64,000 nt of DNA from assembly GCA_003852775.1 (NCBI GenBank), contig RDDZ01000071.1, positions 1-64,000 on the forward strand, read 5' to 3'. The translations under genes and the position numbers were made by a program. The notes below the pieces were generated by a model. The model was not told the DNA's origin and searched no databases. It saw only the letters and a program-made list of their open reading frames with translations. Source of the stretch: Microbacteriaceae bacterium. Its GTDB lineage: Bacteria; Actinomycetota; Actinomycetes; Actinomycetales; Microbacteriaceae. Shown piece by piece: positions 1 through 11,073 of this stretch. The stretch's first letter is position 1, and each line of letters starts with the position of its first letter.

Positions 1-26
1 GCAGTTAGGATCGCCCCAACAGCCGA

Positions 27-587
27 GTGTTGCATCGACCGATTGAACCCAGTGAGTTCGCGATGGACGTCATCACGATGATCGGCAACACGGGCACCTA
101 CCTCGACAGCCCGTACCACCGCTACGCGGAGGGGCCGGATCTCGCTGGCCTCGACCTCGCGACGCTCGTCGACCTGCCGGCCGAGGTCTTCCACCTCACC
201 GACCTCGGCACGCGGGGCATCCCCGCATCCGTGCTCCGGGACCGCGACGTGCGCGGCAAGGCCGTGCTGCTGCACACCGGGTGGGACCGCCTGTTCGGCA
301 CCCCGGAGTACGGCGTCGACGCCCCGTTCCTCACCGCGGAGGCCACCGAGCACCTCGTCGAGCAGGGCGCCGTGCTCGTCGGCATCGACTCCCTCAACAT
401 CGACGAGGTCGTGCTGCACGGACCGCGCCCCGCGCACTCGGGGCTCCTCGCGGCCGGCATCCACGTCGTCGAGCACCTCACGAACCTCGGCGAGCTGCCC
501 CCGTCTGGCGCCCGCTTCACCGCCGCGCCGCCGGCCGTCGAGGGCTTCGGCACCTTCCCGGTGCGCGCGTTCGCGACGCTCGGCTGA
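27..587 (+). CDS. Cyclase family protein, 5' end missing or disrupted
   Basis: The protein resembles the metal-dependent cyclase / kynurenine formamidase-like family. The signature region NTGTYLDSPYH (residues 21-31) corresponds to the HGTHxDxPxH metal-binding motif, and HTGWD (83-87) is the other recognisable conserved block. Family members normally have about 30-50 residues before the signature, and here only about 20 are present. The reading frame is closed by TAG at 6-8 and there is no good ribosome binding site before GTG 27, so the gene is either cut by a frameshift in the first 60 bases or joined to foreign sequence there. It ends 29 bases before the next gene. The exact substrate cannot be told from the sequence. 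Confidence 0.7.
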   Translation: MLHRPIEPSEFAMDVITMIGNTGTYLDSPYHRYAEGPDLAGLDLATLVDLPAEVFHLTDLGTRGIPASVLRDRDVRGKAVLLHTGWDRLFGTPEYGVDAPFLTAEATEHLVEQGAVLVGIDSLNIDEVVLHGPRPAHSGLLAAGIHVVEHLTNLGELPPSGARFTAAPPAVEGFGTFPVRAFATLG

Positions 588-616
588 GGCCCGGCGCCCC
601 GAAGTAGGCTCGGGGC

Positions 617-1855
617 GTGGTGTGGGCGCGGATGCTCGCGGCGGGGATCGCCGGGTGCCTCGCGTGCGCGGGGCTCGCCGCCTGCACCCCCGCGCCGAGC
701 GGGCCGCCCGTCGCCGTGCTGTTCCCCGGCGGCCCGGACGACGACTGGGGCGCCTCCGCGGAGGTGCTGCGCGAGGAGCTCGCCGCCGACGGCTACGCGG
801 TGGAGGTGCGGTTCGCGGGCGACGACATCCCCGAGCAGCTCGGGCAGCTGCGCGACGTGCTCGAGACGCGGCCGGCGGCGGTCGTCATCGCGCCCGTCGA
901 CACGACCGCGATCGCCGCGGTGCTCGGCGAGGACTCGGGCGAGAGCGTGTCGGTCATCGCGTACGACGAGCTCATCCTCGACTCCGACCGCGTCGACTAC
1001 TTCGCGACCTTCGATCACCGCGAGTCCGGGCGCCTGCAGGCGCGAGCGCTCGTCGACGCCCTCGGCCTGGTCGATGACCCGGATGCCGGCCCGTTCGCGG
1101 TCGAGCTGTTGGCCGGATCGGGCGACGACCCGAGCGCGCAGGAGGCGTTCGCCGGCGCCCTGGAGGTGCTCCAGCCGCTCCTCGACGCGGGCCGCCTGAC
1201 GGTGCCGTCGGAGCGCACCTCGCTCGAGCAGGCCGCGATCCTGCGCGGCGCGCCGGCGACGGCGGCGGAGCGCGTCGCGGCCCTCCTCGAGGACGGGGTC
1301 GAGCTGCAGGGCGTGCTGTCGCCGAGCGACGCCATGAGCCGCGCGGTCGCCCAGGTGCTCGCGGATGCGGGGCTCGGGATCGTCGAGGCAGGCTCGCGGT
1401 GGACGGCGGCGCCGGTGGCGCCCGAGGAGCCCGACCCTGCGATCCCGCCCGCGCCGACGCCCCCGCCCCCTGACGCGAGCGCCCCGCCCAACGAGGACGC
1501 GCGCCCCGACGCCGGGGGAGAGGCGGCGGACGGCGCCGACGACGTGGACGGCGCCGAGGACGCCGAGGACCGGGAGAAGCGGTCGTCCGCGCCCCGGGTC
1601 GTGCTCACGGGCGGGGGGTCGACCCTCGACGGCGTGCGCGCGGTGCGCGACGGCGAGCAGACTGCGACCGTCTACGAGGATCCCCGCGAGCTCGCCCGTG
1701 CCGTCGCGGCGATGGTGAGCGAGGTCGTCTCGGGCGCGGCGCCCACCGTGACCTGCGGGGCGACGACCGACAACGGCATCCGCGAGGTCCCGACGCTCCT
1801 GCTCGAACCGCTGCCGGTCGCGACGGTCGAGGACGCGGCGCGACTGCTCGGGTGA
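617..1855 (+). CDS. Sugar-binding lipoprotein of an ABC transporter (periplasmic-binding-protein type 1 fold)
   Basis: A short signal peptide ends in the lipobox GLAAC (Cys23), so the product should be a membrane-anchored extracytoplasmic lipoprotein. The alternation of helices and strands, the phrase VIAPVDTTAI and the C-terminal part VLTGGGSTLDGVRAVRDGEQ followed by TVYEDPRELA fit ChvE/xylose-type sugar-binding proteins. No permease or ATPase gene is adjacent. The position next to xylA/xylB suggests a pentose ligand (inference). Residues about 262-322 are an insertion rich in Pro, Ala, Asp and Glu, placed between two conserved blocks near the hinge. GTG 617 and GTG 620 are both possible starts. 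Confidence 0.75.
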   Translation: MVWARMLAAGIAGCLACAGLAACTPAPSGPPVAVLFPGGPDDDWGASAEVLREELAADGYAVEVRFAGDDIPEQLGQLRDVLETRPAAVVIAPVDTTAIAAVLGEDSGESVSVIAYDELILDSDRVDYFATFDHRESGRLQARALVDALGLVDDPDAGPFAVELLAGSGDDPSAQEAFAGALEVLQPLLDAGRLTVPSERTSLEQAAILRGAPATAAERVAALLEDGVELQGVLSPSDAMSRAVAQVLADAGLGIVEAGSRWTAAPVAPEEPDPAIPPAPTPPPPDASAPPNEDARPDAGGEAADGADDVDGAEDAEDREKRSSAPRVVLTGGGSTLDGVRAVRDGEQTATVYEDPRELARAVAAMVSEVVSGAAPTVTCGATTDNGIREVPTLLLEPLPVATVEDAARLLG

Positions 1856-1868
1856 GGCGGGTCGGAGG

Positions 1869-2516
1869 TCAGCCCTCGAGCAGCCAGCGCGCCTCGGCGG
1901 CGAGGAGGGCACGCCGGCCGGGGCTCTCGTAGGAGCGGAGGTCATGGCCGAGGGCGTCGTAGACGACGCGCGCCGCACCCGCACGGTGCGCCCACGCGAG
2001 CGGATGCCGCACCCCCTCCTCCTCGTGCCACGCGAGCACCTCCACCGTGGGCGCGACGCGCAGCGCCGTGTAGCGCTCGTCGACGACCTCGATGTCGGCG
2101 AGCCCCTCGGTGATCGGATGCGGTGCGAGCGTCACGCGCGCGGGGCCGAGCTCCGGGTGGTGGCTCTCGTCGGGCACCCACCGCCCGCCCAGCATCCGCT
2201 CCCACTCGGGGCGGTCGACGAAGAGACACGCGGCCGAGTGCACGCCGAGCAGGGGCCGTCCCGCGGCGAGGTGTTCGGTGAGCCCCTCGAGCACCTCGCC
2301 GTCGCCGCGCGTCGGCCGGTAGGCGTTCGAGGCCTGCACGACGGCGAGGACCGCACCCTCCGCGAGGCCGGCGGCGAACGCGGCGGCCGTGTCGACGACG
2401 CGCGTGCGCACGCCCGCCTCCGCGAGCACCTCCACGACGCGCTCCGCGGTCGCGCGGAACGGATGCCACGGGTCGTCGAACCCGCCGCCCCCGGTGAGCA
2501 GGACCGCGTCGGTCAC
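1869..2516 (-). CDS. ThuA domain protein
   Basis: The 215-residue product has the class I glutamine-amidotransferase-like fold of the ThuA family (named from trehalose utilisation, biochemical role not settled). Visible features are LLTGGGGFDDPWHPF at the N-terminus, the nucleophile-elbow-like GVHSAA (91-96, Ser rather than Cys), and conserved WVPDESHHPE and DERY segments. It starts with GTG seven bases after the xylB stop codon on the same strand, so it is probably the last gene of the xylA-xylB-thuA transcript. ThuA-like proteins are frequent in carbohydrate operons; a sugar-modifying or hydrolytic function is only an inference. Confidence 0.8.
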   Translation of the reverse strand: MTDAVLLTGGGGFDDPWHPFRATAERVVEVLAEAGVRTRVVDTAAAFAAGLAEGAVLAVVQASNAYRPTRGDGEVLEGLTEHLAAGRPLLGVHSAACLFVDRPEWERMLGGRWVPDESHHPELGPARVTLAPHPITEGLADIEVVDERYTALRVAPTVEVLAWHEEEGVRHPLAWAHRAGAARVVYDALGHDLRSYESPGRRALLAAEARWLLEG

Positions 2517-2523
2517 GCCGCCG

Positions 2524-3945
2524 CTACGCGACCACGGCGCGCGCCGCGTACTGCTCGCGGATGCGCGGCACGGGGGCCGCGTCGGGGCGCGCGAGGGTGT
2601 CGGGGCGCCACTCCGGGCGGCTGCCGGTGAGCACCCACGCCGCCTGCACGCTCGCGCCGAGCGCGACGTACTCGCCGGGCTGCGGCACCTCGACGGGCAC
2701 GTCGAAGACCTCGGCGGCGATGCGGGAGACCGCGGGGTTGGCCGCCGCGCCCCCCACGAGGAGCACGCGCGAGGCGGTCACGCCGAGGCGGCGCACGGCG
2801 TCGAGGCCGTCGGCGAGGCCGCACAGCATCCCCTCGATCGCCGCGCGCGCGAGGTTCTCGCGTGTGGTCGAGGCGAGCGTCATGCCGAAGAGCGTCGCCG
2901 TCGCGTCGGGCAGGTTCGGAGTGCGCTCGCCCTCGAAGTAGGGCTGCAGCACGAGGCCGCCCGAGCCGGGCTCCGCGGAGAGGGCGAGCTCGCAGAGGCC
3001 CGTGTGGTCGACGCCGAGCAGGGCCGCGATCCGGTCGAGCACACGCGCCGCGTTGAGCGTCGCCACGAGCGGCAGGTACACGCCCGACGCGTCGGCGAAG
3101 CCCGCGACGGTGCCCGTCTCGTCGGCGACGGGCGCATCCGTCACCGCGAAGACGGTGCCGCTCGTCCCGATGGAGACGACGACGTCCCCGGCCCGTGCGC
3201 CCAGGCCGAGGGCCGCCGCCGCGTTGTCGCCCGCGCCCGCGCCCACGAGGACGCCGGCCGGGATGTCGTCGTGCGCCGCCGTCCGCCCCATCGCCTCGCC
3301 GGGCCCGACGATGCGGGGCAGCACGGCGTCGTGGCCGAGGGAGGCGACGAGCAGCTCGCGGTCGTAGTCGCCCGTCGCGGGGCTCCAGTAGCTCGTGCCG
3401 GAGGCGTCGGAGCGGTCGGTGGCGAGGGCGTCGAGGTCGGGGCCGAGGGGGCTCTCGCCGGCGGGTCCGTAGCCCCGCAGACGCCAGCTCAGCCAGTCGT
3501 GGGGGAGCGCGACGGCCGCGACGCGCGCCGCGTTCTCGGGCTCGGCGTCGCGCAGCCAGCGCAGCTTCGTGGCCGTGAAGGAGGCGACGGGCACGCTGCC
3601 CGTGCGGCGCGCGAGCTCGCCCGCGCCGAACTCGACGATGAGGTCCCGCGCGGCCTGCGCCGAGCGGGTGTCGTTCCAGAGCAGGGCGTCGCGGATGACG
3701 CGGCCCTGGGCGTCGAGCACGACCATGCCGTGCTGCTGGCCGCCGATCGAGATCGCGGCGACGTCGTCGAGGCCGCCGGCGTCCGCGATCGCGGCGCGGA
3801 GCGCGTCCCACCACGCGGCGGGCGGGACCTCCGTGCCGTCGGGGTGCGAGGCGCGGCCCGTGCGCACGACGGCGCCGGTCTCCGCATCCCGGATCACGAC
3901 CTTGCAGCTCTGGGTCGACGAGTCGACCCCCGCGACGAGCGTCAT
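2524..3945 (-). CDS. xylB: Xylulokinase (FGGY family)
   Basis: The 473-residue protein phosphorylates D-xylulose with ATP to xylulose 5-phosphate, feeding the pentose phosphate pathway. The N-terminal phosphate-binding strand [10 protein letters not shown] (6-15), the motif [11 protein letters not shown] typical of xylulokinases, and the second FGGY domain with [10 protein letters not shown] and [10 protein letters not shown] are all present. Length is normal for the family (about 460-490). It lies 87 bases downstream of xylA; that gap holds two overlapping hairpins (see separate entry). A putative ribosome binding site, AAGGGATGGG, precedes the ATG at 3945. Confidence 0.95.
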   Translation of the reverse strand: MTLVAGVDSSTQSCKVVIRDAETGAVVRTGRASHPDGTEVPPAAWWDALRAAIADAGGLDDVAAISIGGQQHGMVVLDAQGRVIRDALLWNDTRSAQAARDLIVEFGAGELARRTGSVPVASFTATKLRWLRDAEPENAARVAAVALPHDWLSWRLRGYGPAGESPLGPDLDALATDRSDASGTSYWSPATGDYDRELLVASLGHDAVLPRIVGPGEAMGRTAAHDDIPAGVLVGAGAGDNAAAALGLGARAGDVVVSIGTSGTVFAVTDAPVADETGTVAGFADASGVYLPLVATLNAARVLDRIAALLGVDHTGLCELALSAEPGSGGLVLQPYFEGERTPNLPDATATLFGMTLASTTRENLARAAIEGMLCGLADGLDAVRRLGVTASRVLLVGGAAANPAVSRIAAEVFDVPVEVPQPGEYVALGASVQAAWVLTGSRPEWRPDTLARPDAAPVPRIREQYAARAVVA

Positions 3946-3963
3946 CGCCCATCCCTTCTCATC

Positions 3964-4027
3964 GAGGTGTCACTTCCAGTCGCCGGAACGGGTGGTGAGG
4001 CGACACGAAGTGACACCTCACCACCCG
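3964..4027 (-). promoter_or_regulatory. Mutually exclusive hairpins between xylA and xylB
   Basis: Two perfect inverted repeats overlap. GAGGTGTCACTTC (3964-3976) pairs with 4007-4019 over 13 bp, and CGGGTGGTGAGG (3989-4000) pairs with 4016-4027 over 12 bp. The shared bases 4016-4019 mean both stems cannot form at once. In the xylA-to-xylB transcript the 12-bp hairpin is made first. There is no U-tract, so it is not a standard terminator. Possible roles are a processing or stability element that sets the xylA:xylB ratio, or a dispersed palindromic repeat. Confidence 0.6.
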
Positions 4028-4032
4028 GACGA

Positions 4033-5226
4033 TCAGCGGGCGCCGAGCAGGTGCTCGGTGGCGAGCTGCTGCAGACGCACGAAGCCGAAGCCGTTGCCGT
4101 CGAAGTAGGCGTTCGCGTCGAAGTCCTCCCACGTCGAGCGGTCGGCGACGAGGTCGGCGACGGTCTCGCCCTCGGCGAGCGTCGGCTGGGCGAGCTCGGT
4201 GACCTTGGCGGCCTCGAGGGCCTCCTGCACCTCGGGGTCGGCGCGGAAGGCCGCGGCGCGCTCCTTGAGGAGGAGGTAGGTGCGCATGTTCGCGGCGGCC
4301 GACTCCCATACGCCCGTCTCGTCCTCGGTGCGCGACGGCTTGTAGTCGAAGTGGCGGGGGCCGTCGTAGGCCGGGCCGCCGTTCGGGCCGCCGTTCTCGA
4401 GCAGGTCGACGAGGGCGAACGCGTTGTGCAGATCGCCGTGGCCGAACACGAGGTCCTGGTCGTACTTGATGCCGCGCTGACCGTTGAGGTCGATGTGGAA
4501 GAGCTTGCCGTGCCAGAGCGCCTGCGCGATGCCGGCCTGGAAGTTGAGGCCCGCCATCTGCTCGTGGCCGACCTCGGGGTTGAGGCCGACGAGCTCGGGG
4601 TGCTCGAGCTCGTTGATGAAGGCGAGCGCGTGACCGACGGTCGGCAGCAGGATGTCGCCGCGGGGCTCGTTCGGCTTCGGCTCGATCGCGAAGCGGATGT
4701 CGTAGCCCTTGTCGAGGACGTACTGGGCGAGGAGGTCCATGGCCTCCTTGTAGCGGGCGAGCGCCTGGCGGATGTCCTTCGCGGCGTCGTACTCGGCGCC
4801 CTCGCGGCCGCCCCAGAAGACGAGCGTCTTGGCGCCGAGCTCGGCGGCGAGGTCGAGCTGGCGGATGACCTTGCGGAGCGCGTAGCGACGCACCTGGCGG
4901 TCGTTGCTCGTGACACCGCCGTCCTTGAAGACGGGCGCCGAGAAGAGGTTGGTGGTGGCCATCGGGACGATGAGGCCGGTCGCCTCGAGCGCGCCCTTGA
5001 GGCGGTCGATCTGCTTCTGGCGCTCGGCATCCGTCGATCCGAAGGCGAACAGGTCGTCGTCGTGGAAGGTGAGGCCGTACGCGCCGAGCTCGGCCAGCTT
5101 CTCGACGACGTGCACGACGTCGAGGGCCGCGCGCGTGGGGCCGCCGAACGGGTCGGCGCCGTTGTAGCCGACGGTCCAGAGTCCGAAGCTGAACTTGTCG
5201 TCGCGGGTGGGTGTGGGCGCGGTCAT
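4033..5226 (-). CDS. xylA: Xylose isomerase
   Basis: The 397-residue TIM-barrel enzyme converts D-xylose to D-xylulose (and glucose to fructose) with two divalent metal ions. Catalytic and metal residues are in place: TFHDDDL (53-59) with the catalytic His, WGGREG (138-143), and [10 protein letters not shown] (182-191) with the metal-binding Glu and the Lys that stabilises the open-chain sugar. Length and sequence are those of the short actinobacterial class. The ATG at 5226 is preceded by GAGGAGA on the minus strand. The frame remains open much further upstream, but that extension would run antisense through the divergent regulator and has no start signal. xylB follows. Confidence 0.96.
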   Translation of the reverse strand: MTAPTPTRDDKFSFGLWTVGYNGADPFGGPTRAALDVVHVVEKLAELGAYGLTFHDDDLFAFGSTDAERQKQIDRLKGALEATGLIVPMATTNLFSAPVFKDGGVTSNDRQVRRYALRKVIRQLDLAAELGAKTLVFWGGREGAEYDAAKDIRQALARYKEAMDLLAQYVLDKGYDIRFAIEPKPNEPRGDILLPTVGHALAFINELEHPELVGLNPEVGHEQMAGLNFQAGIAQALWHGKLFHIDLNGQRGIKYDQDLVFGHGDLHNAFALVDLLENGGPNGGPAYDGPRHFDYKPSRTEDETGVWESAAANMRTYLLLKERAAAFRADPEVQEALEAAKVTELAQPTLAEGETVADLVADRSTWEDFDANAYFDGNGFGFVRLQQLATEHLLGAR

Positions 5227-5247
5227 CGCGATCTCCTCGTCGAGTAA

Positions 5248-5266
5248 ATGTTGCGAGAGCAAACAT
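5248..5266. promoter_or_regulatory. Operator-like palindrome in the xylA / lacI intergenic region
   Basis: The sequence ATGTTGC-GAGA-GCAAACAT has arms TTGC/GCAA plus outer ATGTT/AACAT with a one-base offset. It lies 22-40 bases upstream of the xylA start codon, over the probable xylA transcription start. A LacI-family regulator is divergently encoded next to it, so it is a likely operator for xylA repression. Which of the two nearby regulators (LacI or ROK) binds is not decided by the sequence. Confidence 0.5.
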
Positions 5267-5300
5267 ATACCATGGAAAGCGACGGATGGAAGTCCGACAG

Positions 5301-5334
5301 TTTCGCGAAAACGCCGAAATCCTCCGCGTACACT
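5301..5334 (+). promoter_or_regulatory. lacI promoter region with palindrome TTTCGCGAAA
   Basis: A perfect 10-bp palindrome TTTCGCGAAA lies at 5301-5310, and a good -10 box, TACACT, at 5329-5334 precedes the regulator start at 5356. The palindrome sits near the -35 position, which would suit autoregulation. The -35 hexamer itself is poor. Confidence 0.4.
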
Positions 5335-5355
5335 GATCCGGTCGAAAGGACGCCG

Positions 5356-6372
5356 ATGCCCCGCTCCACCGCATCCGCGCGCGTGACGCTCGCCCAGGTC
5401 GCCGAGGAGGCGGGCGTGTCGCTGTCGACCATCTCCAAGGTGCTCAACGGTCGCCCCGACGTCTCCGCCGCGACCCGCTCGCGCGTCGAGGCGCTCCTCG
5501 CCGAGCACGGCTACCTGCGCCGCAAGTCGAACCTCTCGAGCACAGGGCTCATCGAGCTCGTCTTCCACGAGCTCGAGGCCGCGTGGTCGATGGAGATCAT
5601 CCGCGGCGTCGAGGACGTCGCGACCGCCCACGGCCTGAGCGTCGTGCTCACCGAGAGCGGCAGCCGTCACGCCCCCGCGGCCGACTGGGTGGAGGGCGTG
5701 CTGCGCCGCCGCCCCGCCGGCGTGGTGCTCGTGTTCTCCGACCTGCCCGCCGAGTACCGCGAGGCGCTGCGCGCCCGCGCGATCCCGTTCGTCATCATCG
5801 ACCCCGCCGGCGACCCGTCGCCCGAGGTGCCGTCGGTCGGCTCGGCGAACTGGTCCGGTGGTCTCATGGCGACGCGTCACCTCATCGAGCTCGGCCACAC
5901 GCGGATCGCGGCGATCACCGGCCCCGACGACATGATGTGCTCGCACGCGCGCATCGACGGCTACCGCTCGGCGATGAACTCCGCGGGGCTCGCGATCGAC
6001 CCCGAGTGGATCCGCTTCGGCGACTTCCACACCTCGGGCGGGTACGAGCATGGCCTCTCGCTCCTCACCGGGTCGGAGCGGCCGACCGCGATCTTCGCGG
6101 GCTCCGACCTCCAGGCGCTCGGCGTGCTCGAGGTGGTGCGCGAGCTCGACCTGCGCGTGCCGGAGGATCTGTCGCTCGTCGGCTACGACGACATCCCGCT
6201 CGCGAAGTGGGTGAGCCCGCGTCTCACGACCGTGCGGCAGCCGCTGCGGCGGATGGCGGAGGAGGCCACGCGGCTCGTCATCCGGATGGGGGAGGCGCCG
6301 CTCGAGTCGGTCCCGCGCATGGATCTGGCGACGAACCTCGTCGTGCGCGAGAGCACCGCGCCGCTCGGCTGA
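5356..6372 (+). CDS. LacI family transcriptional regulator
   Basis: The 338-residue protein has an N-terminal helix-turn-helix with hinge helix (residues 11-55: [20 protein letters not shown], then LNGRPDV) and a sugar-sensing periplasmic-binding-protein-like domain ending in [20 protein letters not shown], the LacI family signature. GAAAGGA at 5344-5350 supports the ATG at 5356; the open frame upstream to 5248 would run through promoter sequence. It is divergent from xylA, so control of xylAB by a xylose-derived signal is the simplest inference. The stop codon lies directly against the remnant of a deleted transporter gene. Confidence 0.92.
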   Translation: MPRSTASARVTLAQVAEEAGVSLSTISKVLNGRPDVSAATRSRVEALLAEHGYLRRKSNLSSTGLIELVFHELEAAWSMEIIRGVEDVATAHGLSVVLTESGSRHAPAADWVEGVLRRRPAGVVLVFSDLPAEYREALRARAIPFVIIDPAGDPSPEVPSVGSANWSGGLMATRHLIELGHTRIAAITGPDDMMCSHARIDGYRSAMNSAGLAIDPEWIRFGDFHTSGGYEHGLSLLTGSERPTAIFAGSDLQALGVLEVVRELDLRVPEDLSLVGYDDIPLAKWVSPRLTTVRQPLRRMAEEATRLVIRMGEAPLESVPRMDLATNLVVRESTAPLG

Positions 6373-6374
6373 GC

Positions 6375-6508
6375 CCGCTCCGCGGCCGTCGCCGCGACCT
6401 GCGCCGGCCTCCGTCGTTCCCGCTCGTGGAACAGGCGGTGAGTCCGCCGATGGTCAGGGCCGTCGCGGTGGCGACCGCTCCCACCCGAGTGATTCGGGCT
6501 CTGTTCAT
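6375..6508 (-). pseudogene. 5' remnant of an ABC-transporter substrate-binding lipoprotein gene
   Basis: The minus strand from ATG 6508 encodes MNRARITRVGAVATATAL then [16 protein letters not shown]: a complete lipoprotein signal peptide with lipobox LTAC and the typical Ser/Gly-rich linker of sugar-binding proteins. After this the frame becomes arginine-rich antisense of the lacI 3' end, so the rest of the gene is gone. Its promoter and operators are still present upstream (6522-6595). The arrangement implies that a transporter operon, divergent from the ROK gene, was deleted up to the end of lacI. Confidence 0.7.
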
Positions 6509-6521
6509 CTTCGAACACCTC

Positions 6522-6548
6522 TCGAAAGTTTCGACATCTACGTCGAAA
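6522..6548. promoter_or_regulatory. Operator cluster with TTTCGAC / GTCGAAA dyad
   Basis: TTTCGAC (6529-6535), a 6-base spacer, and GTCGAAA (6542-6548) form a perfect dyad. An overlapping palindrome TCGAAA-G-TTTCGA lies at the left end. The dyad is between the minus-strand promoter and the start of the truncated lipoprotein gene, suitable for roadblock repression. The same half-sites recur at 6729-6744 as GTCGAAA-CC-TTTCGAC inside the first codons of the ROK gene. ROK regulator binding is inferred from location. Confidence 0.55.
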
Positions 6549-6565
6549 GTGGTTGGGATGCCGCG

Positions 6566-6595
6566 ATCATACGCAGCCCGCGTAATTGCCGTCAA
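6566..6595 (-). promoter_or_regulatory. Sigma-70-type promoter of the deleted transporter operon
   Basis: On the minus strand TTGACG (complement of 6590-6595) and TATGAT (complement of 6566-6571) are separated by 18 bases. This is one of the best consensus promoters in the window and still points at the truncated lipoprotein gene. Confidence 0.6.
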
Positions 6596-6691
6596 TAACA
6601 ACAAAATAACGGTTGACCCCCCAAGCGAGGGTCCCTCGTCCCTGATACCCGGGGCATCCGTATCCCCGAGGCAGGCGCTAAGGTGTGCCTC

Positions 6692-7879
6692 GTGGCAGCA
6701 CTCGGGGACACCGTCGACTCGGTCCGGCGTCGAAACCTTTCGACGGTGCTCGAGCTCGTGCACCGCGGGGGAGAGCCCTCGCGCGCCGACCTCACGGCGC
6801 TCACGGGACTCAACCGCTCGACCATCGGAGCGCTCGTCGCCGAGCTCGTCGAGCTCGGCCTCGTCGTCGAGGGCGACCCGGGCGCCACCAACCGCGTCGG
6901 CCGACCGTCGCGCCGCGTGCTCCCCGACCCCCGGCCCGCCATCATCGCCGTCAACCCCGAGATCGACGCCGTGACGGTCGCGCTCGTCGGGCTCGGCGGG
7001 CGGCTCGACCACCGCATCCGGCGGGAGCTCGACCACATCGCGAGCCCCGAGGAGGCCGCGGCCGTCATCGGCGAGATCGTCGACGGGCTGCGCGCCGGCC
7101 CCGCGAAGGACCGCCGCCTCGTCGGCGTCGGTCTCGCGATCCCCGGTCTCGTGCGCGCGAGTGACGGCGTCGTGCGCTGGGCCCCGCACCTGGGCTGGCG
7201 CGAGAGCGCCTTCGCGCGCCTCGTCGAGTCGGTCGTCGGGCTGCCGACCGTCGCCGACAACGACGCCACCCTCGGCGCCCTCGCGGAGCGGCTCTTCGGC
7301 GTCGGCCGCGGCGTCGACCAGCTCGTGTACCTCAACGGCGGCGCGAGCGGCATCGGCGGCGGCGTCATCGTCAACGGTCAGCCCTACCGTGGAGCGCACG
7401 GCTATGCGGGCGAGTTCGGCCACAACCGTCCGCGCCTCGACGACCCCGCCCACCGCGCGACCGTCGGCGGCACGCTCGAGGAGGAGGTGAGCCGCGCCCG
7501 CCTCCTCGAGATCCTCGGCGGCGGCAACCTCGACGAGCCCGAGCTCGAGGCGGCCGTGCTCTCGTCCACCGACAAGCGCCTCCACGCCGAGCTCGCGCGC
7601 CAGCAGATCGTGCTCGGCGGCGCGCTCGGCAACGCCATCAACGTGCTCGGGCCCGAGCTCGTCGTGCTCGGCGGGTTCCTCGCGACGCTCCTCGCGTGGG
7701 ACGCCCCCGCGCTCGAGGCGGCCGTCGCGGCGCGCACGCTCCCCGTCGCGTGGGAGGGGACGCGCATCCGTCCGGCCGCGCTCGGCCGCGACCGCCTGCT
7801 CATCGGGGCCGCCGAGCTCGCGTTCTCCGACGTTCTCAGCGACCCGGCCTCCTATGCGGAGGCCCCTGGGGTTCAATAG
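6692..7879 (+). CDS. ROK family transcriptional regulator
   Basis: About 395 residues. An N-terminal winged helix ([20 protein letters not shown], with [20 protein letters not shown]) is followed by a ROK sugar-kinase-like domain containing [18 protein letters not shown] and [11 protein letters not shown]. The usual zinc motif CxCGxxGC of ROK proteins is absent after GEFGH. The alternative start GTG 6683 is also in frame; GTG 6692 was chosen because AAGGTG lies just upstream. It probably controlled the lost divergent transporter and possibly the GH1/GH51 genes downstream; the GH1 start lies four bases after this stop codon. Confidence 0.88.
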   Translation: MAALGDTVDSVRRRNLSTVLELVHRGGEPSRADLTALTGLNRSTIGALVAELVELGLVVEGDPGATNRVGRPSRRVLPDPRPAIIAVNPEIDAVTVALVGLGGRLDHRIRRELDHIASPEEAAAVIGEIVDGLRAGPAKDRRLVGVGLAIPGLVRASDGVVRWAPHLGWRESAFARLVESVVGLPTVADNDATLGALAERLFGVGRGVDQLVYLNGGASGIGGGVIVNGQPYRGAHGYAGEFGHNRPRLDDPAHRATVGGTLEEEVSRARLLEILGGGNLDEPELEAAVLSSTDKRLHAELARQQIVLGGALGNAINVLGPELVVLGGFLATLLAWDAPALEAAVAARTLPVAWEGTRIRPAALGRDRLLIGAAELAFSDVLSDPASYAEAPGVQ

Positions 7880-7883
7880 GAGG

Positions 7884-10853
<2,970 letters not shown>

Positions 10854-10974
10854 CTCCCTGCTGCGCGCGTCGTCGCGGTGAGGAGGAGGCCGCCCGCGAC
10901 GACGCGCCGCATCACGTCCGTGACGAGCGCGCCGCCGTCGTCCGCGTCGTGCGCTGCGTGACGGTGGGGGGGTC

Positions 10975-11033
10975 TCGCAAAAGGTGATGCATCACATAGA
11001 ATCGGCGAGCACGGAGAGGTGACCCCCTCTCCG
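10975..11033 (+). promoter_or_regulatory. Promoter with operator palindrome and leader hairpin upstream of the MFS gene
   Basis: A perfect 12-bp palindrome GTGATGCATCAC (10984-10995) sits immediately upstream of a -10 box TAGAAT (10997-11002), inside the promoter spacer where a repressor or activator would act. Just after the expected transcription start is the hairpin CGGAGAGG (11012-11019) / CCTCTCCG (11026-11033) followed by TTTCTC, like a weak terminator or attenuator. The rest of the 220-base gap from 10854 holds nothing I recognise. Confidence 0.45.
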
Positions 11034-11073
11034 TTTCTCATTCCCGCCGCCCGCACACACCCGAGGACCCCAG

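Noticed and set aside
2389..5247. A 952-codon open frame on the plus strand opposite xylB and xylA
   Set aside because: It is the antisense shadow of two well-identified enzymes and shows no domain or ribosome binding site.
4033..6051. N-terminal extension of xylA to 6051
   Set aside because: The extension is antisense to the LacI gene and passes through the operator region; the ATG at 5226 has a good ribosome binding site and gives the family N-terminus.
10860..11056. Minus-strand frame with a signal-like segment (MRRVVAGGLLLTATTRAA)
   Set aside because: It reads on into antisense of the arabinofuranosidase and crosses the plus-strand promoter; no coding support beyond this short segment, though a gene remnant cannot be excluded.
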